From positions 62,001-126,000 of the forward strand of contig NZ_JYKA01000011.1 in assembly GCF_001676875.1 (NCBI RefSeq): DNA of 64,000 bases, given 5' to 3'. Every line of letters begins with the position of its first letter. Position 1 is the first letter of the stretch. Source of the DNA: Chromobacterium subtsugae (GTDB lineage Bacteria; Pseudomonadota; Gammaproteobacteria; Burkholderiales; Chromobacteriaceae). The position numbers and the translations under genes were made by a program. This document shows positions 18,435-25,373 of the stretch, in pieces. Under the pieces are notes generated by a model. The model was not told the DNA's origin, ran no database searches, and was given only the letters and a program-made list of their open reading frames with translations.

Positions 18435-18674
18435 TTAGCCGATTTCGCCCAAGTGTGCAGCCAATCTCGCAGCATCCAGATGCCAATGGCAGATTTCGGC
18501 CTCGCCATCCATCAGCACCGGCACCAATTCGTTGAAACGGGCCTCCAGCGCCGGGTCGGCATCCACATCCAGCACTTCCAGCTCGAAGCCGTAGCGTTGC
18601 CGCCACGGCGCGAGCTCGGCCAGCATCTGGTGGCACAGGCTGCAGTACTCGCGAAAATACAATGTCAGCTTCAC
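18435..18674 (-). CDS. DUF836 glutaredoxin-family protein
   Basis: 79 residues with a thioredoxin-like fold: KLTLYFREYCSLCHQML carries the CxxC redox pair (C-S-L-C) near the N terminus, followed by LEVLDVDADPALEARFNELVPVLM. Such small glutaredoxin-like proteins may act as thiol oxidoreductases; partners are unknown. The start is GTG overlapping the mucD stop (GTGA) with GAGG upstream, so it is co-translated with the periplasmic protease mucD. Confidence 0.88.
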   Translation of the reverse strand: MKLTLYFREYCSLCHQMLAELAPWRQRYGFELEVLDVDADPALEARFNELVPVLMDGEAEICHWHLDAARLAAHLGEIG

Positions 18675-20083
18675 TTGGCCTCGCCTATCGTCAAAGGCAC
18701 GAACTGTACCATGCCCTGGCGCATCACCTGCAAGGCCACCGTGCCGCCGTTCTTCGCCTGCTCCAAGGCCTTCTTCAGTTGGGCGAAGCTTTGCAGCGGA
18801 TCGCTGCCGATGCCGACGATGACGTCGCCCGGCTGGATGCCGGCGCGCAGCGCCACGCCGTTGGCCTGGCGCACCAAGAGGCCATACGCAATGCCGGCGC
18901 GCTGCAGCTGGGCGGGGCTCAGCTCCTGCAGGCGCAGGCCGATCTGGGCCAGACTCTGCTCGTTTTCCGAACCCGGCTTGCGGTATTCGCGCTGCGCCAC
19001 CCGCGCGTCTTCTGCCTTCAGCTCTTCCGGCACCACCTTGATGCTCAGCGGCGCGCGGTTGCGCCAGATATCCAGTGCGATGGCCTTGCCCGGCGGCATG
19101 TCGCTGATCAGCCGCTGCAGATCGCCGCCGGAATTCACATCCTGGCCGTTGACCTTGACGATGATGTCGCCCGCCTTCAGGCCCGCCTTCTGCGCCGGAC
19201 CTTTCGGGTCCAGCGCGTTCACCAGCGCGCCGCTGGGCTTCGCCAGCCCGAACGAAGCCGCCAGGTCCTTGCTCAACTCCTGGATCACCACGCCGATGCG
19301 GCTGCGGGTCACCTTGCCCTTGGCCTTCAGCTGGTCCGCCACATTCATCGCGGTGTCGATCGGGATGGCGAAGGAGATGCCCATGAAGCCGCCGGAGCGG
19401 CTATAGATCTGCGAGTTGATGCCCACCACCTCGCCGCGCATATTGAACAGCGGTCCGCCGGAGTTGCCGGGATTCACCGCCGCGTCGGTCTGGATGAACT
19501 GCACCGAGCTCTCGTCCGGCAGCTGGCGGTTCTTGCCGGACACGATGCCGGAAGTGGCGGTGTTCTCGAAACCGAAAGGCGAGCCGATGGCCAGCACCCA
19601 CTCGCCCACTTTCAGCGTCTTGGGGTCGGCGCGGCGCACCACCGGCAGATTATTGGCGTCAATCTTGATCAAGGCCACGTCGGAGCGGGCGTCAGAGCCT
19701 ATCACCCGCGCCTGGTATTCGCGCTTGTCCGTCAGCTTGACCGTGATCTTCTCCGCGCGCGCCACCACGTGCGCATTGGTCAGCACATAACCGTCGGAAG
19801 AGATGATGAAGCCCGAGCCCAGCGAATTCTCTTGGCGTTCCTGCTGACGCGGCGGCGCGAAACGGCGGAAGAATTCGAAGAACGGATCGCCCTCCATTCC
19901 CTCCGGCACATCCGCCGTCGCCTCCTTCACCATTGAGGTGGTGCTGATATTGACCACCGCCTTGCCCTCGCTTTCGACGATACCGCTGAAATCCGGCAGC
20001 TCAGCCGCCATGGCGGCAGGCAGCTGGGCGGCAAAGAAAGATGCCGACAGCATTACGGAAATGATCAGTTTTTTAACCGACAT
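18671..20083 (-). CDS. mucD: Do-family periplasmic serine protease (MucD/DegP-like)
   Basis: 470 residues from the ATG at 20083 (GGAG upstream), beginning with a signal peptide that ends near AAMAAE. The trypsin-like triad is visible: His in YVLTNAHVVA, Asp in DARSDVALIKI and Ser in NPGNSGGPLFN. Two PDZ domains follow, about 255-345 and 375-465. The family degrades misfolded envelope proteins and, as MucD, restrains the sigma-E pathway. It lies downstream of rpoE-rseA-mucB, separated from mucB by 257 bases, so it may have its own promoter. Confidence 0.95.
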   Translation of the reverse strand: MSVKKLIISVMLSASFFAAQLPAAMAAELPDFSGIVESEGKAVVNISTTSMVKEATADVPEGMEGDPFFEFFRRFAPPRQQERQENSLGSGFIISSDGYVLTNAHVVARAEKITVKLTDKREYQARVIGSDARSDVALIKIDANNLPVVRRADPKTLKVGEWVLAIGSPFGFENTATSGIVSGKNRQLPDESSVQFIQTDAAVNPGNSGGPLFNMRGEVVGINSQIYSRSGGFMGISFAIPIDTAMNVADQLKAKGKVTRSRIGVVIQELSKDLAASFGLAKPSGALVNALDPKGPAQKAGLKAGDIIVKVNGQDVNSGGDLQRLISDMPPGKAIALDIWRNRAPLSIKVVPEELKAEDARVAQREYRKPGSENEQSLAQIGLRLQELSPAQLQRAGIAYGLLVRQANGVALRAGIQPGDVIVGIGSDPLQSFAQLKKALEQAKNGGTVALQVMRQGMVQFVPLTIGEAK

Positions 20084-20267
20084 GTGCGCTCCATCTTGGA
20101 TGTGTTGTGGATTGAGTTTCCGGCGATAGCCGGCAGCCAGAATCAAGCAGACCGCCGCCCATCAGGACGCCCGGTCATTTCCCATCAAGCGCGGCGCCGA
20201 CAGGCGCGGCACGCAAAACTGGCCGCTCTCATCGCACCCGGCAATGAAAACGGCCAGCCGAACCACT

Positions 20268-20333
20268 TCAGCCGAAGGACGCTCCCGGCGCAGCCGCGCC
20301 GCTTACGTCCGCAGCCACCGAGGCTTCACGCAT
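20268..20333 (-). other. Short frame in the position usually held by rseC, probably not a gene
   Basis: Seven bases after the mucB stop an ATG opens a 21-codon frame beginning MREASVAADVSG. RseC proteins usually start with MRE and occupy this place in rseABC operons. Here the frame stops at once and no Cys-rich RseC sequence follows in any frame of the 257-base gap. It may be a remnant or a coincidence; no ribosome binding site is visible. Confidence 0.25.
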
Positions 20334-20340
20334 CGCAGGC

Positions 20341-21306
20341 TCAATCGTTCTTGCCATTGATGTGCAGGCCTTTGAGCAGCGCCATCATCGCCGTCTGCGG
20401 CATATCGCCCACCGCAGTCAGCTGCATGTCGCCCTGATAGCTGGTGGCCATATTGATGGCGCCGTGCAGATTGCCCACCCGCTCCAGCCTGGCGTTCTCA
20501 GGCGGCGGCGGCTCGACGAATACCGACAGCATCACCAGGCCGTCCGACAGCACCAGATGGCGCACCGGCTTGCCGCCCTGCCCCGGCAGCACGCGCTGCA
20601 CCGAACGCAGCAAGCGGAAACCTTGCGGCAGACCGCTCACCTCGTTCTGCGACACCGACGGATCAGCGCCCACCGGCGCCTTGGCCGGCCGCAGCAGGAA
20701 CTTCTGCGCCAGCCGCGGCTTGTACGCCTTCTTGTCCTTCGCGCCGGCCAGCTCCACCTCGGTGAAAGTGAATTGCTCCACCGAGTCGCCGCGCGGCGAC
20801 AGGGTGATCACTTTCAAGGGCAGGTAGGTGCTGGGCTCGATGCACATCCGCATCGAGTAGCGCTGCGGATCGCGCGGCTGCAAATCCAGCCACTGGCAAT
20901 CGCGCTTCGCCACCCGGTCCGAACCGGTGCGCTTGAGCACGTAGGAACGGGTGATGTCTTCCAGATCGTCCGGCAGCAAGGCCGGGAACAGCCGCATCGC
21001 GCTGATCTTGCACGCCATCAGCGCGCGCTTGTCGGGCGCGAAACAGGTCAGTTCGCCGCCGTTTCGCACCACCTCGCGCGAGGGGCCGTCCAACGAGACG
21101 CGCTTCTCGCGCACCCCGTCGCCTTGCCCCTGGCGGACGATGCGGAAGGTTTCCAACATGCCGTTCATCTGATGCAGATAGGTGCCATCCAGCGCCTGCT
21201 GCCGTCCGGCATTGCCGACGTTGCGCAACAGCTGCATGTCATCCTCAGCATGGGCCGCGCAGGCGGCCCCGAACATCAACACGCCAATCAGAGGAACGAC
21301 ACGCAT
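20341..21306 (-). CDS. mucB: Sigma-E factor regulatory protein MucB/RseB
   Basis: 321 residues with an N-terminal signal peptide (MRVVPLIGVLMFGAACAAHAE). It has the two-domain MucB/RseB layout: a lipoprotein-like N-terminal domain (TYLHQMNGMLETFRIVRQ, CQWLDLQPRDPQRYSMRMCIEP) and a smaller C-terminal domain (GFRLLRSVQRVLPGQGGKPVRHLVLSDGLVMLSVFVE). RseB binds the periplasmic part of RseA, protects it from DegS-type cleavage and senses lipid or LPS signals. Its ATG overlaps the rseA stop (TGATG). Confidence 0.93.
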   Translation of the reverse strand: MRVVPLIGVLMFGAACAAHAEDDMQLLRNVGNAGRQQALDGTYLHQMNGMLETFRIVRQGQGDGVREKRVSLDGPSREVVRNGGELTCFAPDKRALMACKISAMRLFPALLPDDLEDITRSYVLKRTGSDRVAKRDCQWLDLQPRDPQRYSMRMCIEPSTYLPLKVITLSPRGDSVEQFTFTEVELAGAKDKKAYKPRLAQKFLLRPAKAPVGADPSVSQNEVSGLPQGFRLLRSVQRVLPGQGGKPVRHLVLSDGLVMLSVFVEPPPPENARLERVGNLHGAINMATSYQGDMQLTAVGDMPQTAMMALLKGLHINGKND

Positions 21307-21782
21307 CAGTGGCGAGCTCCGTTTCCGTAAGACACGCGCATCACGCTCTGGTCGGCGGTCACTTCCTGGTGCGCCAGCACATAGGGATCGTCCTGCTCCA
21401 TCGCCGGCTGGGCGATCTGCACCGGCACGCCCCGGTCCGCGATGGCCGAAGCCGGCGCGGAGCGGTGGGCGAGCTGCTGCCAGCCCACCACCGCCGCGAA
21501 GCTGACGCTGGCGGCCAAGGCCACCGCGCTGGCCGCCCGGGCGCGGCGCGGCCGCATCCAGCGGCGCGGCGCGAGCACCGTCGGCTCGTCCACCATGCGC
21601 TCGGCCACCTTGGCGCGCACATTCAGCCCCGCCATGCGATTGGAGCGCATCGCGTCTCCGATCAGGTGATATTGGTCCCAGGCCGCATCCAGGTCCTTGT
21701 CAGCGGCGATGGCGGAAAGCGCCTTGTCGGCTTCTGTTCCGTCCAGCTCGCCATCCATCAGCGCGGATATCGTTTCTTTCAT
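21306..21782 (-). CDS. rseA: Anti-sigma-E factor RseA (MucA)
   Basis: 158 residues. MKETISALMDGELDGTEADKALSAI is the typical N-terminal cytoplasmic sigma-binding region, with WDQYHLIGDAMR following. One membrane helix lies near residues 87-107 (ASAVALAASVSFAAVVGW), followed by a periplasmic domain. The ATG at 21782 is preferred over a GTG three codons upstream because AAGGTGG is then correctly spaced. It begins three bases after the rpoE stop region, so the two are co-translated. Confidence 0.93.
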   Translation of the reverse strand: MKETISALMDGELDGTEADKALSAIAADKDLDAAWDQYHLIGDAMRSNRMAGLNVRAKVAERMVDEPTVLAPRRWMRPRRARAASAVALAASVSFAAVVGWQQLAHRSAPASAIADRGVPVQIAQPAMEQDDPYVLAHQEVTADQSVMRVSYGNGARH

Positions 21783-21784
21783 AC

Positions 21785-22384
21785 TTACCACCTTCTGTTC
21801 TTGGCCGTATCCAGCAGAGGCCTGAGCTCAGCAGCAATTGCCTCGCGCGCCCGGAAAATCCGCGAACGCACGGTGCCTATCGGACAGTCCATCACCCTGG
21901 CGATTTCATCGTAGGACAAGCCCTCCATTTCTCTGAGCGAAATGGCGGTGCGCAGTTCCTCCGGCAAAGCCTCCACGGCGGCGTTGACCGTCGCCAGAAT
22001 CTCCTTGTTCATCAGCTCGGTTTCGGGCGTGTTCATGTCGGGAATCTGCGACGCCATGTCGAAGCTCTCGCCATCCTCGTCCTCGATCTCGCTGTTCACC
22101 ACCGGGCGTCGCCCGCTGGCGCTGAGGAAATTCTTGGCAGTATTGATGCCGATCCTGTACAGCCATGTGTAAAACGCGCTCTCACCCCGGAAAGACGGCA
22201 AGGCACGATACGCTTTGATAAACGCTTCCTGCGTCACATCCTCGATGTCCGAACCGTCGCGGATAAACCGCGACAACAGCCTGGCGAGACGTCGCTGATA
22301 CTTGGCAACAAGCAGATCGAAAGCTCTTTTTTCACCTCGCTGGGCACGTTCCACCAACTGTTGATCGATGTCCCGATCACTCAT
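21785..22384 (-). CDS. rpoE: RNA polymerase sigma-E factor (RpoE/AlgU)
   Basis: 199 residues, the normal ECF sigma length. Region 2 runs about 25-95 (FDLLVAKYQRRLARLLSRF, DIEDVTQEAFIKAYRAL, FYTWLYRIGINTAKNFL). Region 4 runs about 135-190 (ALPEELRTAISLREMEGLSYDEIARVMDCPIGTVRSRIFRARE). It directs transcription of envelope-stress genes and is held by RseA. A sigma-E-type promoter lies 62-89 bases upstream of its own ATG, indicating autoregulation. Confidence 0.97.
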   Translation of the reverse strand: MSDRDIDQQLVERAQRGEKRAFDLLVAKYQRRLARLLSRFIRDGSDIEDVTQEAFIKAYRALPSFRGESAFYTWLYRIGINTAKNFLSASGRRPVVNSEIEDEDGESFDMASQIPDMNTPETELMNKEILATVNAAVEALPEELRTAISLREMEGLSYDEIARVMDCPIGTVRSRIFRAREAIAAELRPLLDTAKNRRW

Positions 22385-22439
22385 GTCGTTGTTATGCTCC
22401 CTGGTTTGCCCACTGTTCTATGTGGTCGTGTACGTGGAC

Positions 22440-22455
22440 TGTGATCTAGACCACA
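22440..22455. promoter_or_regulatory. CRP/Vfr-like binding site between rpoE and prpB
   Basis: TGTGATCTAGACCACA matches the CRP consensus TGTGA-N6-TCACA with one mismatch in the right half. It overlaps the -10 element of the sigma-E promoter of rpoE and lies 175 bases before prpB. It could link rpoE repression, and perhaps propionate genes, to cAMP-CRP. Confidence 0.5.
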
Positions 22456-22473
22456 GGCTTTGCCTTGAGTTCC
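22446..22473 (-). promoter_or_regulatory. Sigma-E-type promoter of rpoE
   Basis: On the minus strand GGAACTC (plus 22467-22473), 16 bases, then TCTAG (plus 22446-22450). The sigma-E consensus is GGAACTT, 15-16 bases, TCTGA. The predicted transcript starts about 55 bases before the rpoE ATG. Confidence 0.7.
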
Positions 22474-22580
22474 CACTGGCGAGGACGTAGCGAAACATAT
22501 CACTGTCGCGGCAAAACTTGAATATCCGTTTGACAACTATTGCCAGCATTTTGTGGAGCAATTACACTCCAACCAAGCAC

Positions 22581-22599
22581 TTGCTTGAATGACAAGCAA
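22581..22599. promoter_or_regulatory. Inverted repeat upstream of prpB, candidate operator
   Basis: TTGCTTG-AATGA-CAAGCAA, a perfect 7-bp inverted repeat with a five-base spacer, 31 bases before the prpB ATG. Its place fits an operator for a propionate regulator or a short mRNA hairpin. No prpR-like gene is adjacent. Confidence 0.45.
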
Positions 22600-22629
22600 C
22601 TACCCCATCCCTACCATCAGGAGCACTCC

Positions 22630-23508
22630 ATGAACACTCCCGGGCAGCGTTTCCGCCAGGCCGTGGCCGCAGAAAAACCATTGCAGGTGGTAGGGGCGAT
22701 CAACGCCTATTCCGCACGTTTGGCCGAACACTCCGGTTTCAAGGCCCTGTACTTGTCGGGCGGCGGCGTGGCCGCGGCCTCCTGCGGCATTCCCGACCTC
22801 GGCATCACCACGCTGGAAGACGTGCTGATCGACGTGCGCCGCATCACCGACGCGAGCGACCTGCCGCTGCTGGTGGACATCGACACCGGCTGGGGCGGCG
22901 CTTTCAACATCGCCCGCGCGGTGCGCAGCCTGGAAAAGGCCGGCGCCGCCGCCGTCCATATCGAAGACCAGGTGCAGCAAAAACGTTGCGGCCACCGCCC
23001 CAACAAGGCCATCGTATCGCAGGATGAGATGGTGGACCGCATCAAGGCCGCCACCGACGCCCGCCGCGACGACAGCTTCGTCATCATGGCGCGCACCGAC
23101 GCGCTGGCGGTGGAAGGCCTGGACGCCGCCATCGAACGCGCAGTCGCCTGCGTGGAAGCCGGCGCCGACATGATTTTCCCGGAAGCGATGACCGACCTCG
23201 CCATGTACCAGCAGTTTGCCGAAGCGGTGAAAGTGCCGGTACTGGCCAATATCACCGAATTCGGCTCGACCCCGCTTTACACCACCGCGGAATTGGGCGC
23301 CAACGGCGTCGGCCTGGTGCTGTATCCACTGTCGGCCTTCCGCGCGATGAGCCAGGCCGCGCTCGCCGTGTACGGCGCCATCCGCCGCGACGGCACCCAG
23401 CGGGCGGTGCTGGACACCATGCAGACCCGGATGGACCTGTACGACCACCTGGGCTACCACGATTACGAACAAAAGCTCGACGCCCTGTTCGCCGCCGGCA
23501 AGCAATAA
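22630..23508 (+). CDS. prpB: Methylisocitrate lyase
   Basis: 292 residues from the ATG at 22630 (CAGGAG upstream). Isocitrate-lyase superfamily: metal-site and active-loop motifs are [30 protein letters not shown] (the Cys-containing KRCGH catalytic loop) and [20 protein letters not shown]. It cleaves 2-methylisocitrate to pyruvate and succinate, the last step of the methylcitrate cycle for propionate. First gene of the operon prpB-prpC-PF06475-acnD-prpF. Confidence 0.97.
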   Translation: MNTPGQRFRQAVAAEKPLQVVGAINAYSARLAEHSGFKALYLSGGGVAAASCGIPDLGITTLEDVLIDVRRITDASDLPLLVDIDTGWGGAFNIARAVRSLEKAGAAAVHIEDQVQQKRCGHRPNKAIVSQDEMVDRIKAATDARRDDSFVIMARTDALAVEGLDAAIERAVACVEAGADMIFPEAMTDLAMYQQFAEAVKVPVLANITEFGSTPLYTTAELGANGVGLVLYPLSAFRAMSQAALAVYGAIRRDGTQRAVLDTMQTRMDLYDHLGYHDYEQKLDALFAAGKQ

Positions 23509-23588
23509 GCCCGGCCCCAGGCGCAAGCGACAACAACAGCAGAAAACGGCAGCAGCTTTGCCCATTGTCTACACTAAGGAGAAGTGGC

Positions 23589-24737
23589 ATGACTGAAGTG
23601 GTTCTCTCCGGCAAACCGAAAAAATCCGTCGCCCTGTCCGGCGTCGCCGCCGGCAACACCGCGCTGTGCACCGTCGGCCGCAGCGGCAACGACCTGCACT
23701 ACCGCGGCTACGACATCCTCGATTTGGCCGACAAGGCCGAATTCGAGGAAGTGGCCTACCTGCTGGTGCACGGCAAGCTGCCGAACCAGGCGGAACTGGC
23801 CGGCTACAAGAAAAAGCTGAAATCGCTGCGCGGCCTGCCGGCTTCGGTAAAAGCGGTGCTGGAGGCGCTGCCGGCCAGCGCCCACCCGATGGACGTGATG
23901 CGCAGCGGCGCGTCCGCCTTGGGTTGCGCGCTGCCGGAGAAGGACGACCACAACCTGGCCGGCGCGCGCGACATCGCCGACCGCCTGATGGCCTCATTCG
24001 GCTCCATCCTGCTCTACTGGCACCACTACAGCCACAACGGCAAGCGCATCGACGTCGAAACCGACGACGACAGCATAGGCGGCCACTTCCTGCATCTGCT
24101 GCATGGAGTCAAGCCGCCCCAGGAATGGGTGCGGGCGATGCACACCTCGCTGAACCTGTACGCCGAGCACGAATTCAACGCTTCCACCTTCGCCGCCCGC
24201 GTCATCGCCGGCACCGGCTCCGACATGCACAGCGCCATCACCGGCGCCATCGGCGCGCTGCGCGGCCCCAAGCACGGCGGCGCCAACGAAGTGGCGTTCG
24301 AAATCCAGCAGCGCTATGAAAGCCCGGACGAAGCCGAGGCCGACATCCGCGCCCGCGTCGAGCGCAAGGAAGTGGTCATCGGCTTCGGCCACCCGGTCTA
24401 CACCGTGTCCGACCCGCGCAACGTGGTGATCAAGGAAGTGGCGCGCGAACTGTCCCGGCAAAACCAGGACATGAAGATGTTCGACATCGCCGAACGTCTG
24501 GAAAGCGTGATGTGGGACGTCAAGAAAATGTTCCCGAATCTCGACTGGTTCTCCGCCGTCAGCTACTACGCGATGGGCGTGCCGACCGCGATGTTCACCC
24601 CGCTGTTCGTGATCGCCCGCACCAGCGGCTGGAGCGCGCACGTGATCGAGCAACGCCAGGACGGCAAAATCATCCGCCCGTCGGCCAACTACATCGGCCC
24701 GGAAGACCAGGCCTACATCCCGCTGGAACAGCGTTGA
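23589..24737 (+). CDS. prpC: 2-Methylcitrate synthase
   Basis: 382 residues from the ATG at 23589 (AAGGAG upstream). Citrate-synthase family of the short PrpC type: [22 protein letters not shown] at the N terminus, catalytic His residues in [16 protein letters not shown] and GFGHPVYT, and Asp in [14 protein letters not shown]. It condenses propionyl-CoA with oxaloacetate. It follows prpB by 80 bases within the same operon. Confidence 0.97.
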   Translation: MTEVVLSGKPKKSVALSGVAAGNTALCTVGRSGNDLHYRGYDILDLADKAEFEEVAYLLVHGKLPNQAELAGYKKKLKSLRGLPASVKAVLEALPASAHPMDVMRSGASALGCALPEKDDHNLAGARDIADRLMASFGSILLYWHHYSHNGKRIDVETDDDSIGGHFLHLLHGVKPPQEWVRAMHTSLNLYAEHEFNASTFAARVIAGTGSDMHSAITGAIGALRGPKHGGANEVAFEIQQRYESPDEAEADIRARVERKEVVIGFGHPVYTVSDPRNVVIKEVARELSRQNQDMKMFDIAERLESVMWDVKKMFPNLDWFSAVSYYAMGVPTAMFTPLFVIARTSGWSAHVIEQRQDGKIIRPSANYIGPEDQAYIPLEQR

Positions 24738-24793
24738 GCCATTGACGCAAGCGGCGCGGCCCTCCGGCCGCGCCGGCCATTTCGGAGCAGTGA

Positions 24794-25360
24794 ATGAAGC
24801 AATCGTTGTTCTGGCAGCGCCTGGATTGTCCCGGGCTGGAGCAAGTCCAGCTCGAAACCGGCTCAGGCCTGTCTCTTTCCGCCAGCGGCAGCCTGCTGCA
24901 CGCCGACAGCGGCGCCAGCCTGCGCTACCGGATGCAGCTGGACCATCACGGCCGGCTCAGCCACGCCCACATCGACGTTTCCGCCCCCGAACCCAGGCAA
25001 CTGACGCTGCAGCACACCGAAAGCGGCCGCTGGCTGCTCAACGGCCAGGCCCAGCCGGCCTGGGACGGCTGCCAGGAACTGGACCTGCAGGCCTGCGGCC
25101 TGACCAACGCCTTCCCGATCCGCCGCCTGAAACTGGGCGTCGGCGACAGCGTCGAACTTTCCATGCTGTTCGTGCGCCTGCCCAGCCTGGAGCCGACGCG
25201 CTGCCCGCAGCGCTACACCCGCCTGCCGGACCGCGACGGGCTGGCCTGCTACCGCTACCAATCGCCCGGCTTCGCCGCCGACATCATCGTCGACGAGCAA
25301 GGCTTCACCATTCATTACAGCGACTTTCTGCAACGGCTGCCCGACAGCGGCCGCGACTGA
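24794..25360 (+). CDS. Putative glycolipid-binding family protein (PF06475) within the prp operon
   Basis: 188 residues, no signal peptide. Resembles the PF06475 (DUF1089) family, in which a beta-rich fold is built from repeated segments such as ADSGASLRYRMQLDHHGRLSHAHIDV, GRWLLNG, ELDLQACGLTNAFPIRRL and YRYQSPGFAADIIVDEQGF. The related Pseudomonas protein PA1994 has a lipoprotein-localisation-factor-like fold, giving the family its name; no activity is proven. GGAG lies close before the ATG. It sits between prpC and acnD with gaps of 56 and 13 bases, so it is co-transcribed with the methylcitrate enzymes. No link to propionate is evident from its sequence. Confidence 0.75.
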   Translation: MKQSLFWQRLDCPGLEQVQLETGSGLSLSASGSLLHADSGASLRYRMQLDHHGRLSHAHIDVSAPEPRQLTLQHTESGRWLLNGQAQPAWDGCQELDLQACGLTNAFPIRRLKLGVGDSVELSMLFVRLPSLEPTRCPQRYTRLPDRDGLACYRYQSPGFAADIIVDEQGFTIHYSDFLQRLPDSGRD

Positions 25361-25373
25361 GCGAAAGACAGAC

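Noticed and set aside
15629-18535. 968-codon plus-strand frame over lepB and lepA
   Set aside because: Antisense shadow of two well-conserved genes; composition is rich in His, Ala, Arg and Gln and no domain is seen.
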